A stretch of 64,000 nucleotides of DNA, from contig NC_081414.1 in the NCBI RefSeq assembly GCF_030272615.1, forward strand, positions 334,103,427 to 334,167,426. Reading direction: 5' to 3'. The DNA comes from Cryptomeria japonica (lineage: Eukaryota > Streptophyta > Pinopsida > Cupressales > Cupressaceae). Below, piece by piece: positions 44,087-56,624 of the stretch; position 1 is the first letter of the stretch, and every line of letters begins with the position of its first letter. The position numbers and the translations under genes are program-made. The notes under the pieces were generated by a model, which was not told the origin of the DNA, did no database searches, and was given only the letters and a program-made list of their open reading frames with translations.

Positions 44087-45956
44087 GCTCATGATTACAT
44101 TTTGGGGAACGAATTCCAAAGACAGATTTTGGGGGCGGATTAACTGTCAATTAATGAGTGTTTTTTGGCATCATTTCCATGATCATATGCGTGAGGAAGA
44201 TTATAGTAATAATTGCTGGGTTTGTGCGGCCATAAACATTAATCTCAAAACAACGAAAGAGTCTCTGCACTGGAATTCCAGAAATTACAAGCATTTGGGG
44301 TTTCATCTGCGGACTACGAATTGTAGCTGTGGGTATCTCTACTTGGAGCTCAAAATGGGTGGTAACCTAAACAGGAACAAGCCTCCAGGATGTGAAAACT
44401 GGAAGAGTGAACAAAAGGTCTGGAGAAGGCTTCACATATACGACTTTACTGACTATATGGAATAGCTTCACGGAAGCAGAAATTTTGTGTCACATGGTTT
44501 TGCCAGAAGCTGGAGTAACAACAGAGTCACCTTGTTCGGGGAGATATGGCAAATTGATGAAAACCTGGTTGCAGAGGTCACAGGTCTTCAGATGGCGGGT
44601 ACTAAATTCTATAGAGACCAGAAGTATGCTGCTGAAGCTTTCAAAAATTTCCTAAAATCGGAGGATGAGAAGGGCAAGCTTGTGAAGAAAGACAACATCT
44701 CCTACTACATTCCCCAGCAGGTAAAGCCCTTATGGCAAAAAGTTTTAAGGGTTTTAATGGAGTATTTGACTGTGGATGGTAGATTTACAAAAAATTATAA
44801 CTATCACTTTGCAATTTTGAACCATTTCCATCATGGGGCTAAAATATCCCTGCCTTTCTACTTAGCGTCCTCTCTAAATGAGAGTCTTGCCGACCACGTT
44901 AAAAAGCCTAACTCTTACCCTATAGCCCACCAGGGGCTTATTCTGCTAATCTATGAACATCTAAAGGACAAGGCTAGGGCAACCAAAGATGACCCCCTGA
45001 TCACTAACGCTCATATCTCTGAGAGTTGCAAAGACTCTGATTCGGATGAGGATCAGCCTAATGCCCCTACCCACAAAAAAAGGAAAGCTGAAACAGAGCA
45101 TGAGGAAATGGAGGTGCACTGTGATGAGGAAGAGGAAAATGGTAAGGATATTGATACTGAAATGGAGCATGATAAGGATGAGAACATTGGTGAAGGCGAG
45201 GAAGGGGGTAACTCTGAAAACCCCCACTCTAACCCTAATGGCTCGAAAAGTGAGAATGCTGCTCTGAATTCTAAGGAGGATGACAACCCTAACTCTGCGG
45301 GCACTGAACAGGGCAAGAATTCTGCGAACACCATCTTGAACACCACCCGTAACTGCACTCTGGAGTCCTTCAATTTTCAGAAATGGGTTGTCGACAACAT
45401 CACTAGTATGCAAGGTAAGCAAAGGGAGCTGGACAATAAAATTAATAAGATGATTAAGGATTCAAACTCTGGGAAACAGAATGATGACATGGAAAATAGT
45501 GAAGCTGAGGAGGAAATTGAGATGGAGGAGTGGCTGAAGAAAGATCTGATCAAAGGAGACCTGAAACACCTGGAGGATGTTATCAGAAGTTTGAAAGAAC
45601 AGGCGGAGGAGGAAAAAGACAACATCAACACCCGGGTCGCCCGCAATGAGAAGGCTCTGAAAAGCTTCATGAACCATAGCCTCCAGGTCCTTAAAGTTTC
45701 ATCCTAGAACATGAACGCTTTGGTGGATCATTTGGAAAAGAAAAATCAGGATAAGAACCTGGTAATCATAGAAGATGTACCAACCTTCAGCCCCACCCAC
45801 CAGAATCCCAGACGCAGAACAAGGAAGACCACTACTGGGAAGGACACCAAAATGAAAGAGAGCCAACTGGGACAGGAAAGCAACGACCTGAGGGAAGCGG
45901 CCAAGGTGATGATGCTCTTGGTTCAGAATGCTGAGGAATCCATTAAAAGTTTTTAA
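44073..45956 (+). pseudogene. Extra LINE ORF downstream of RNase H
   Basis: One frame of 627 codons starts at ATG 44073, overlapping the end of ORF2 by 14 nt. It has only two internal stops (TAG at 44463 and 45705, both possible CAG changes). Region 1: Cys/Trp-containing text (INCQLMSVFWHHFHDHM, NNCWVCAAININ). Region 2 (about residues 140-310): FARSWSNNRVTLFGEIWQID, LVAEVTGLQMAGTKFYRDQK, NYNYHFAILNHFHHGAKISL, a globular domain resembling plant transposon-associated proteins. Region 3: strongly acidic low-complexity part. Region 4: coiled-coil-like helices (LKHLEDVIRSLKEQAEEEKD). A related ORF follows the RNase H of the LINE at 47.4-50.5 kb. Function unknown. Confidence 0.7.
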
Positions 45957-46147
45957 TTAACTTGTAATGTTGGGCTTGGGCCCAATTTCTTGCTGGCCTC
46001 TCGCTGTCTTTTTCTTTGTTGCTGGTTTTAGTGTTGGTCTTTTGCAATAGTCTTGTTTTGTTTCCTTCTTGTCTATCTTTTGAATGTAATCGGGTTTTGG
46101 GTCCCTTAAAACCTATTTTTACTTAATCAAAAAAAGTGATCAGAGTG

Positions 46148-46690
46148 CAAAAAGTGCAATAGAAGGAAAGAAGAGAAGAAAAAAGAGCAGAGAGCAAAGA
46201 GAAGAAAGATAAGAGGAAATAAATAAGGTGTTACAAAATATCATCTGTAACAAGGTACTTTATATGTATTTGAATATATTGTCATTGTAATCTCTGAGTG
46301 GGTGGTCAGAGTTAGGGGTTGGTGCTCCTTTGGGTTGTAGCCCATAAAACTGTAGGGGTTGGTGCTCCTTGGGTTGGTGCCCTAAAGCTATGGGTTGGTG
46401 ATCCTTGGGTTGATTCTCTAAATGTTGTAATCATTTTTACCAGTGAGGCTGGATTGGAGCAGTAGACTCCAACAATATTTCTCACTGAGATTTTTCCCAC
46501 CGTGGGTTTTCCTCATATACACTTTTGTTATGTGATGTGCTCTCTTGTGTGTGTGTGTGCTTATGTGTTTTGATATCTCTTCTCATAGTCTTGGATTGAA
46601 GTTATTAATGCTTAGATCTTTTAGAAGGTAAACATTTTATTGATCATCACTGATTCACCCCCGCTCTCAGTGATCCATTGTGTTCCAACA
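46148..46690 (+). repeat. Probable right end of an LTR
   Basis: Contains three tandem variants of 'ggggttggtgctccttgggttg' (46316-46420), the phrase 'gagatttttcccaccgtgggttttcctc' that is frequent in plant copia LTRs, and ends TGTTCCAACA. Sequence homologous to the other gene units starts at the very next base (46,691). No TATA or start of the LTR was identified. Confidence 0.45.
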
Positions 46691-47559
46691 ATTCCCTCAC
46701 ATAAGGTTATACCACACATTTTCTCTTTTTCTCTTGAGGAATGCCTCATAATTATCTAGTTTTCCCTCATTGACATTAATTTTTCTACTCTTCTAACTAA
46801 AAATTGAGGATTTTGGGCAACCTTGTTAGCTTGTGCCAAAAATCCTCAAGTTCAACATCTATGATATTGTTTTTATAAACAATCCTAGGTTATCAAGAAT
46901 AAATAAAAATGTATAGAAAAAAGGGTTTGAATCTCTTATTGAGTATAAAGCATGCAGTTAGAATTATAATATTACAATAAAATAACATCAATGCTTACAT
47001 CATAATAATTGCACCATTTTTTTATCATGTCCTCAATTTTGTACTAATAGAAGGGGATTGATTCTTATTAAGAAAGTCAACAACCTTCCCTTTATTTTAG
47101 AACATGCCTCAATTTAATTTGAGCACAACCCTTTGTTAAAAAGTATGCAGTGAAGATGAGAAAACATGTCACATCAACAAAGGATAAATATGTCACAAGT
47201 ACAATAGACTAGATATAGGATAAATCTTCTTGGTCTAGATAATGAGCACAATCTAGTCCAATATCATATTAATCTTTCTTTAGATTATATTATAGGCTCC
47301 ACATTATGGATTTATCATTAGATTTTCATTTTCATTCATTGATCACAATCAAATAGTAAAATTTTGTATATTAAACAACATAATCAATAGTAAAATTTTG
47401 ATATATTCATTGGGCTTTGAGCTTCTCCTTACTCCCCTTCCTTATTTCAATTGGTCACATATTTGGAGGTAAAAAATTCTCCCTAAGAATTTCTTTTCGG
47501 GTGGAGTACTTGTCACCAAAAGGATCTTGACTATTGACAACCTTAAGAGGAAAGACTTT

Positions 47560-48440
47560 TAGTTGGTGAATAGGTGTGTTATTTGTGAGATGGTGGAGGA
47601 AAGTATCAACCATGTTTTGTTTCATTGTCCCTTGTCATGGATTTTCAAATAAAAGATTAATAGTTTATTCTTGGTTTCCTAGGTTTGGCACTTGGATCCT
47701 TAGTTGGTCTCTTCTAGTTGGACTCTCTTGTCCTCCCATCCTCTCATCTGTGAACTATGGTGGCAAGTCTTCCTCCATACGAGTTGGAGTCTATGGAAAG
47801 AATGAAACAATAGAGTTTTTAGAGACCACAAGACTCCCTGGGAGGCCCTTTCCTTTTCTATTATTAATCAAGTTAAGGAGAATATGAAAGGCTTTGGTAA
47901 ATTTAGACATTCCCACACTCCCTCAACTTTGGATTGGAACATCACTAGGAACTAGGAGTTGGTAGATGTCCTTTTGGACTTCATTTTCCCACCTATTGGG
48001 TTTAAATACAATATTAAATGGGTCCCTCCAGACACTAGTTGGTTGAAAGTTAATTTTGATGGGCCTTCTAAAGGTAACTTGGGTCAGGTGGGCGGGGTCA
48101 CCAAATATCCAAAGGTAAGGTCATGGTGGGCTATGTGGAAAATTTGGGCTCTCAAACGTCCAACATCGTGGAAGTAATGCCATCCTTCTTTGGCATCATC
48201 ATTGTGAAAGATAAAGGATACCAACAAATCATTATTGAAGGTGATTCAAAAAAAAATATTATGATGTTGTAAAGGAAAGAAAAGTAGGGATGGTGGGTGA
48301 AGGATATTATCACAAAGTTCCAAGACATGATTGCTACATTTGGCCACATTAGACACCTTGAGAGAAGGAAATAAAAATGGGGATAGATTGGCAAACATGC
48401 CCTTTTTCTGAGGGCCTTAAAATTTGGACAGTGTTGCATG
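47560..48440 (+). pseudogene. LINE ORF2 C-terminal remnant (zf-RVT and RNase H)
   Basis: C-x2-C...H...C zinc-finger text in ESINHVLFHCPLSW is followed by the linker and an RNase H fold with NFDGPSKGN and IIIEGDSK. At least five stops or frame changes break it. Upstream reverse transcriptase sequence is absent. Confidence 0.75.
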
Positions 48441-48689
48441 ATTTACCTGGTGTTCTTTGTGCCACAATCATTGAAGAAAATCATCCCAATGAGATTTAAA
48501 GATTTTATTATTGCCTTTTCAATCCCTTTCTTGATCATATTGTACTATAATTATTTATTAGAAAGGATTGTATTTGTTAAATCCCGCGATAGCTACACTT
48601 TTAAAGTAACATCGCCCTTTGTTGTCTCTTTCCCAAAGATAGTTTTTTCTACCCCTCTCCGAGTCCTTTTCTTGGTTTTATTGTGCATA

Positions 48690-50236
48690 CTATGGGTAGG
48701 TACCTCATCCAGACGAAATGATAGTTGTGAAAAGTTTTAAAAAAATGAGGTGCTTTAGAATAAGGTGGTTTTATGGAAATTTGGTGACCTATGTGGAAGG
48801 TATGAAGGGTTTTGACCCTACTTTGTTAGAACAATTTGCCAAATATTGGGCAGATGGTGAAGTTCAGGTGGGTGGGGTGAAATTCACCATGTCTATGGAG
48901 ACTATAGTGGCTCCTATGAGTTTGGTGGTTGAGGGCACCACCTTTCCTAAGAAATTGAAGGGTAATTACAATGAATATTATCAAAGTTTCTTGAAGCCAA
49001 GTGAAAATGTGGCATGCTATTAGAGTGGTTTCAACAGTCTTGAACGACTTACCAAGCATTTGGAAAGATGTAGTGTTGCTCCAAATGAAATTCATCACCT
49101 TGGACAGGAGGTTTAAGTGCTTCCACTTGCAACTTTTTCCCATGCTTAATCACTTGAGGTATGGGTTGAAAATGAATTTCTCGTATTGGCTTTTTTCATC
49201 TATTTCTTAGTCTGTTGTTGTGGGTAAAACCAAAGATACCCTTTCCCTGCGCCAGGGACTTACCCTATGGCTTTACAATTTCCATCTGAACCTAACCCCT
49301 TGTAGTGGTCCAACTTTTTATCCCTTTATCCCTTCTCTGTGTGTTGAGCTCTTCAATATGCCAGTCTGCAAAGAGCCTAGCCCCAACCCTAAACCCAAGG
49401 GGACCCCTACCGGGGTCAACCCTAGTAGAATGGATAAAGATAAAAAACCCTCAAGCCCTCCTTCTGTGGTTAGTATTACCAAAGAGATGAATGATGAGGA
49501 CAATGCCTCAGAGGATCCTACCTCCTCTTGGTCAACTAGCTTGGATTGGACCCCAAATAACACTATCAACAAAGAGGGTACCCCTTCAACCCTTTACTAT
49601 GGTCCCTCCCCCCCCTCGTCGACTAATTTGCCAAAAAAAATGGGACTTCCCTGTTTGTGTGGAGAGAATTAATAAAATTTGTGATGGTTACAATAAGCAT
49701 TAAGCTATCATTCGTTGGCTTTTGAGTCACGTTAATGTGGGAAGGAAGAAAATCAATAGATCGAAAGCCCTTGCTGAAGCTAATTCTAGAGCTTATAGCT
49801 GGGCTACAAAAGGAAAAGACTAGATAGTCTGAGAAGTGGCTTAAAATTTGGCTAAGAAGCTAGACAAATGGTAAAGTATTGAGGAAGAATTGAAGAGGCT
49901 TAATGAGAATATTGACCAGACAAGGACAAGGATAAATCTATGAAGGTTATAAAGGAGATTTAGAGCAGCTAGGTGTCCCTCAAAAGAAAAGTGGAGGATG
50001 CGATTATGTAAAGTAATTAAATGATTAATAGGATTTCGGCAACCCTTTGGGCTATCCCAAAGGAGATTGAGAAGAAGAAGGCTCAAAAGAAGAGGCATTT
50101 GGATTCTTCCCCTACTACATGGTTGGAAGCGTCAATTTCTAGGGTGATTGCAACTCTGGAGTTGCCTGATCTCTCATCTGGAAAAGGATCCAATAAGCGA
50201 CTTTCCTTTTTTGAGAAGGTGAAGGATTTGAGTTAA
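48690..50236 (+). pseudogene. Remnant of the extra ORF of the LINE
   Basis: Pieces FDPTLLEQFAKYWADGEVQV, MSLVVEGTTFPKKLKG, IWKDVVLLQMKFITLDRRFK and FPMLNHLRYGLKMNF correspond in order to the ORF at 44,073 (domain with VTLFGEIW, LQMAGTKFYRDQK, LWQKVLRVLMEYLTVDGRFT, FAILNHFHHGAKI). A Pro/Ser-rich linker and a Lys/Glu-rich, coiled-coil-like end (to about 50,236) follow. Frames change several times. Confidence 0.6.
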
Positions 50237-51240
50237 GATAGGAAGTTCGAGAAGCCCCCCACTAGGTAGGCCATCAGTTGGAGCCTTTGGTGGGGGTGGT
50301 CTGTGTGTTGTGTTCTACTTGTTTATAGTTTTGTCTATCTTTGGTTTATGTTCTATTGGCTTGGGAGCCATTGGTTTTGTTCTTTTTGACAGTTGGCTCT
50401 GGGATGTTGGTTTCTCATTCCTCATTAGTCCCATGGTTTTTCTCTCTTTCAGTTTAGTAGTTATGTAATGGTTCGAGCCTTTCCCGGTTTTAACTAATCA
50501 GAACAACACAAAAATGATAAAGATAAAAAATATTTATAACTTCTTTCTTTAATCATTTATATAATTTTCATTTGAACTATAATTATTTTTAAACTTAATC
50601 ATATTTAATACTTAAATTAACTGAAAACTTATTATGTTTTTCTTAAATAAAGAAAAAAGAAATTAGACACATGAAAAACATCATACAAATGAAAAACACA
50701 TTGCACACAAAAAAACATAATAATAAAAAAAATGACATTAAACACAAGAAAAATATAAAAACACAAATTAAAAATGATAACATATTTTCCATGCTACACT
50801 TAATCCCTCCTACAACATAATTATATAAAGAGAAATCTATTTTTTGTTTTTAAATATTTATATTTTGTTTATAAACACCAAATCAACTATAGGATTCCAT
50901 CACGTTGGTGTGTCATAGTGATAGATGTCTCTCATAGGTGAACTAAACCTTAGAAAAGGACTATACATATTTTTTTAGATAAATAATATATTTTAATTAT
51001 TATAATAATAATAATATGGTATAGCAACAACCCGTTTGAAGATGCGACAAGAGTTGAATCGCTCAAAGTTTGAAGAACAGATTCTATTTCTCGTGGTTCA
51101 ATCATGTGCAGAGAACAATGATTAGCCCAAGACAAGAAAAACATGTGAAAAGCTGTATCTTATCTGGCTTCGAATTTTTCAAAAGGAATATCTAGTCATT
51201 GTAAACAGAGACGTTGTGGGTTTTTCCTTCTCTTTGGCGT

Positions 51241-51247
51241 CTATATT
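51241..51247 (+). promoter_or_regulatory. Decayed TATA position of gene copy A
   Basis: TATATTT, 111 bp before the ATG, aligns with TATAAAT 117 bp before the ATG of copy C. The surrounding sequence (ctttggcgtct) is conserved. Confidence 0.4.
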
Positions 51248-51351
51248 TGGATTACGATAGAACAGACATATAAGGAAATAGTCTACAAGAAGACATTACT
51301 ACCTATCATTTTGAGCATTCTTTTTGTAGCGTGAATTGGGAAATTCAATAC

Positions 51352-53253
51352 ATGGCACAATTACTTACAGCGCCTGCCATCCCGCTTTCATGGCCTACTG
51401 GTAATTGCCCTGGTTATCTTGTCATACATATTTTTTGAGATAACCCCCTTTTATTCTCATAACCCATGTGAAAGAGATTGCTTTTCTGATTAACAAATTT
51501 AAGCCTATCATAGTTTACAGAACCATTGGAAGAAGAAAACGTCCAATACAGGATATAATAACGTTGTACAAAATCACTTACACCTGTTAGAACTGAGAAT
51601 TATGTTGTTATCTTGCTTTATATTTCTATGCTTTTGTCATCCATATTAAGAGTATATGTTAGATTTCATCGTGGGTCAAATGAATTTTTTGCAGATACAG
51701 GATTTGCAAAGGGAAGGATCACGCTTGGAGAAATTGAAGCGCGCCATGTTTCAGCGTTAGAAAAGATATGGAGTTTCACCGGAAGCAGTAATAAGAAAGG
51801 GGCTGCACTCTATAAGCCCGTTGACATTCCTCCTGGTTATTTTATTCTGGGTCATCACTGTGAGGGCAACACCGAATTGCTTCAAGGCTGGGTTGTTGTG
51901 GTAAAGGACATTAATGAAAACAAGGAGGGGTCCTCATCCCTTCCCCCACTAGAAAAACCAGTGGATTACTCGCTGGTATGGAGTAGCAAGTCAGGGAAAG
52001 GTAAAAAGGGGGAAAATGGCTTCTTCTGGCGACCAATCGCCCCTCAAGGGTATAAAGCTCTGGGCTACCTGGTCACAAAAGTTGCGGATAAACCATCTTT
52101 GGAAGAGCTCAGATGCGTTCGATCAGATCTAACTGGAGTTTGTAAGACTGACAGCGGCATCTGGAGTCAGAAAAAAGACGGTGATTCAATCCAAGTGTGG
52201 AATGCAATGCCAGATCCAGAAAAGCAAGAAAATGGGGTATTTGCAGGGACGTTTTATTGCACCACAAGTACAAAAAATGAAAGTTCTGAGTTTCCGGTGG
52301 CTTGTCTACTGAACATGAATTCTCCTCTGACGGGAATGCCAAGTCTGGATGAAGTGCATTCAATTATAGGCAAGTATGGCCCCTCTTTGTTTTGCCATCC
52401 CAAGGAGACCTATTTCCCCTCATCTGTTTCGTGGTTTTTCAGAAATGGGGCATTGTTGTACAAGAAGGACTCATCCACGCCCGAAGCAATTGCAGAGGAC
52501 GGTTCCAACCTCCCACAGGGTGGTTCAGCGGACGGCGAGTACTGGATTGATCTGCCTAAAGACTCTGCCAAAGCAAAAATGGTGAGGCGTGGAGATTTAG
52601 AGAGCGCAGAGGCGTATGTACATGTGAAATCAGTACTAGGAGGAACATTTACCGACGTTGTAATGTGGGTGTTTTACCCCTTCAACGGCCCGGGCACTCT
52701 GCTGTTGCTCAAGGCACTGTCAATACCGCTGCCTAAAATTGGGGAGCATGTGGGTGATTGGGAGCATGTGACTTTAAGGATAAACAACTTCGCAGGTGAG
52801 TTGTGGGGTATTTATTTGTCTCAGCACAGTGGGGGACGGTGGGTTAAAGCTGGGGATTTGGAATACGTTGAGGGGAGTAAGAAAGCTGTGGTCTATTCTT
52901 CCAAAAATGGGCATGCTTGTTTTCCTCGGGCAGGTGTGGTTGTTCAGGGGAGCCAAAAACTTGGAGTGGGCATCGCCAACTACTCAAAGAAGAGTACGTA
53001 TTTTGTGGATACGAGCACAAAGTATAAAATTGTGGCTGCAGAGTACCTGAAGGGGATGGGGAGCAATGAAAAAATTACAGAACCAGCGTGGTTGAATTAT
53101 GCAAGGAAATGGGGACCCAAGATTAAATATGCCGCTTCAGGGTTACTGGGATCAATTAATTTGCCTTCTGAGCTTTCGGGGCAGGATGGACCGACTGGAC
53201 CCAAATGGAAAAGCAGCTGGTATGGAGATGAAAAGGTAAAAGACGTATTCTAA
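51352..53253 (+). CDS. VPS62/DUF946 family protein, two exons, intact
   Basis: Exon 1 is 51352-51400 (MAQLLTAPAIPLSWPT), with donor G|GTAATT. The acceptor TTTTTTGCAG precedes exon 2 (51695-53253). The join gives 535 aa with no stops, the usual size of plant DUF946 proteins (PF06101, vacuolar-sorting 62 type). Family motifs are in order: TGFAKGRITLGEIE, KIWSFTGSS, YKPVDIPPGYFILGHHC, PQGYKALGYLV, LEELRCVRSDLT, GKYGPSLFCHPKE, PSSVSWFFRNGALLY, EYWIDLP, HVGDWEHVTLRI (Gly-Asp-Trp near residues 370-372), YLSQHSGGRWV, YSSKNGHACFPRAG. The family has no established biochemical role that I can state. No signal peptide or membrane span is evident. An open frame beginning upstream at 51613 lies in the intron and merely runs into exon 2. 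Copy C keeps the same exon 1 and splice sites, supporting this model. Confidence 0.88.
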
Positions 53254-56200
53254 GCATACTTTGTGTTGTAAGAAGACATATTCAAAGTAAAAAATGTGGG
53301 GTTTGCCTCTGAGTAGATTGTAGGAATGTTCGACCCTGGATTCGCGCGGATGTACCTTCTCCGATTCTTCGGAACGTGTAATTTTATTCATCACATTTGC
53401 TGGATTCATGATGTCTCATATTTTATCTTTCTTAAATGGTGATTATCACAGCCATCGATGTATGTTAATGACTTACGTCTTTGACCGTTTTAGTTTGTTT
53501 ATTACGGGACATTATAAAATAGAATAAAATTTGGGGATTAGTACATCTTTTCAATTTAGGAATTGAATATAGGTTTCAAAAAGTATTTAGGGATGTTGGT
53601 CGCTGCAGCCGAGACCTGGAAAGAGATGCCCCTCATCGAAACCAATCCCTTCTTCCATAAAATAGCAAACTCCATGGAGAGGGTTATAATTTTATGTTCT
53701 TTGTAGTGGTTTTAATGGTTTTTTGGGTTATAATTTTATGTTCTTTGAAGTGGTTTTAATGGTTTATCTCAATTTTCTAAAATTGTTGTTTATTATATTT
53801 TATTTTATAGCCTCTATCACTTTTTTATCTTTTAAGAGCGATATATTTTGCATGTGGAATCTTTTTTAGTCCTATCTTTTAGAATGCACACTTTTCCTTG
53901 TAGTATACACTATTATTGTCTATTTCATTTCATATTATATTTGAATTATATTTTTAGGATATTATGCGTTTTTGGACTTGCAAGACTCTAAAATATAGTA
54001 TTTGGATTGTAAAATGGACTAATTCTAGAATGATAAATATTATATTTATTATGGTGGGTCATTTAGCAATTAGTAACAAGGGGGTATATTTGTGTTGTGT
54101 CTTCTTTAGAAAACTTTAGCTTATATGTTCTTATTTTGGCATCATGGACCAAACTTTAATTCCTCTAGACTTACACCATAAAAAACTTCAAATTGAGATC
54201 TCAAATGGTGATATCTTTAGGAAAAACCTATTTTACATGGATCATTATGGAGTTAGAACTTCAACTAGCTTTTCTTGAAGAAAAAGTGAAGAGGCATATG
54301 TAACTCTTTTCTTGTTTATATCTCCTAATCTTCTCTTTCATGTTAACTATCTAAATTATTTAAATAAAATTTGAACTAAAGTAAAAAAATTATTCAGGAT
54401 TTAAGCTTTTGTTAGAGTCTATTAGTTGGAAAATAAACCCATTAATTTCAACCTAGAATTTTTTTATAACATTCATGACTATTAAAAAAATCAAAATCAC
54501 TAAGGTTGTAATTGAAATAATATGGAATTGAAAAGAAAGATGAATAACTAGTCCTTAATAATCTTTCCAAGCTTTATTTTGACTATTTACTTTTTGTTTC
54601 TACCTTTTTATGCCACTAAGAGTTCTTTTGGTGCTAAATTCACAATACCATCTTTTGACAACTTTTCTATTTCCATCACTCTAGATTAGGATAAGAACAT
54701 ACAAATGGGCACACTCAAATATTTAAGTTACATACTCTAGTTTTCAAATAATACTTAAAAAAATAGAAATCAATAGGTAATGATTAAATTCGACGTTCTT
54801 TTCTTTCTAATAATCTTCATGAGTTCTTACCATTCTACATTTCTTAGAAAAATCTAGAATTATGCCCTCAATACATTTTTTGAGTAAAACTTAAAATATT
54901 TTATTCACATCATCTTTCAATTATTTGTATCAAGCCTACAATTTTATTCATCTTTTCTTAGGTCTCTTCTATTCTTAGTCCACTCCCTTTTGTTAGTATC
55001 TAGTTCATAAATGCTTAATTATCTACTTCTCTTAGTCATATTGGATGACATACAACATTCAACACTCTAATTTAATATACAATATAGCTATTGATCTATA
55101 ACCAAAGAGATTATGCCTCATTCAATCACCAAAAAACTATTTTTTATATGTCAACTTACTAAATAAAACCATCAAATACTATATGTCATCAATCAATAAT
55201 TGAAAAATATAGCATGCACATGAGAATTATATTATAAAAAAATGGAAAAATGTTAAAAGATTCATGATGAAGAACACACAAGATACCAAATTATATTTGA
55301 GAAAAGCCTAATCAGGTAATAAAATATAGCACGAGTGTGTCATAAGAACCTCATTCACAATCTCAAGAATATCTTACAAGTGTTACACTAGCTTATAAGA
55401 TAATATTTTAAATTCATTATAAACCCCTTCAAACCTATTTTATAACCTTGCAATTAAAAAATCCTCTACTTTTCCACTAGTTAAAGTAATTTAAATATAC
55501 AACAAGTTTTCCCAATCAAATTAACCATTGAAAATTAGTTTGTAGTAGTTCTATTCATCATAAATTTCTCCATGGATCCAAAATAGAGAAAAGTACATGA
55601 AGTTAATCAATTCAAGTTCAAAAAACCTTCATCTTCAACTCATTGTTTGACATAGAGAGCATTTGTTTCTTTTCCTCATTAATAATTTTTTGCAATGTTT
55701 ATGAATTTTTAAAGGTTATTGCTTTTTTTTTTCGGGAGAAATAAGTTTGTGCTCCTTATAAAAAGTAGTGATTTCAGCATTCCATTTTTTGTTTAAGGCT
55801 AATGCATCAACAATTTGTGTGGTAGGGCAATAGATACTCTATAACATCTTTGCTACTCTTTATTCAAGTTTACCAATTTTTATGCATCATAGAAAGAAAG
55901 AAAGATAGATAGATAGATTCTTTTATACTCCACAATGTTAGGTGATTTGTATATGGGTCTAGATCAAACTCTTATAGTAATATGGGACTACCCCATACTC
56001 CTCGTGGGATGTGCCTAATTGTGCTACAAACGAGGCATACATACCTTACCCCTTGTGGGATTTATACTCATGACCTCCCTTTCAAAAGGACAAGTTCTTT
56101 TTCTTGAAACATTTTTTTTACATGAAGAGTCCCTTAGTTACATTGACTAAGTGAAAATTCTAATTATCTCTTTGGTATGGCTTAAGTGACTCATTTTTTT

Positions 56201-56624
56201 TAGATCATCTTCATGTACATCATGATCCTCGAGTAATTTCACATTGCTAGATTGATTATGCATGTGAAATATATTTGCATAAATTTATAACTCCAATTTA
56301 AGATGAGAATTGAATTATTATCTCCCATCATTTATACACTCAACATGAAACATGTTGAACTATCAAGTATCTCGAATCTTATTTCCATGGCTATACCTAT
56401 GCATGATTATCAACTCTATTTACATCATGATGTTTTTAACATTATTCTTTTATTTTTGACTAAATAAGGGATAAAAGAACATACCATACCCTTCTTCCCT
56501 CTATTTTACATTTCTTTTTTGTATTAACTTGTTTATTTTTGCAGTTACAATTTAATCCTAGCTATATGTCTATTAAGAAACCACCTACTTCAATTCTTAA
56601 TGGTTTAGACTAATCATTCCTTAT
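53254..56624. other. AT-rich spacer after gene A
   Basis: No gene seen. From about 55,400 on it aligns with the spacer before copy C. A short direct repeat 'gttataattttatgttctttg.agtggttttaatggttt' lies at 53,682-53,765. A (GATA)-like run 'agatagatagata' lies near 55,903. Confidence 0.6.

Larger units (their letters stand above)
43784..46134 (+). mobile_element. 5'-truncated LINE with 13-bp target duplication
   Basis: GTGATCAGAGTGC occurs right before (43771-43783) and right after (46135-46147). The insert begins inside the RNase H domain and ends TTTTTACTTAATCAAAAAAA, an A-rich LINE tail. It carries the end of ORF2 (RNase H) and a further long ORF. 5' truncation is usual for LINEs. It landed in the LTR-like repeat spanning 41.5-46.7 kb. 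Confidence 0.9.
47411..50508 (+). mobile_element. Older 5'-truncated LINE inserted in unit A
   Basis: Compared with unit C, the extra sequence starts after TTTTGATATATT (47,410) and ends near AACTAATCAGAACAACACAAA (50,508). The order is zinc-finger RVT region (NRCVICEMVEESINHVLFHC, about 47,560-47,640), RNase H (WLKVNFDGPSKGN, VKDKGYQQIIIEGDSKK, about 48,020-48,400) and then an ORF related to that of the LINE at 43.8-46.1 kb. Many stops and frameshifts show it is older than that copy. A diverged target repeat (aaaattttgatata / aaaaatgataaag) is possible. Confidence 0.75.

Noticed and set aside
44961-45677. Minus-strand frames opposite the LINE extra ORF
   Set aside because: Shadows of the acidic, Glu/Asp-rich coding strand.
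51613-51694. Upstream extension of the VPS62-like ORF as the true start
   Set aside because: It lacks an ATG at its start and lies in the intron. Exon 1 at 51352 with a GT donor and the TTTTTTGCAG acceptor gives the family N-terminus and is conserved in copy C.
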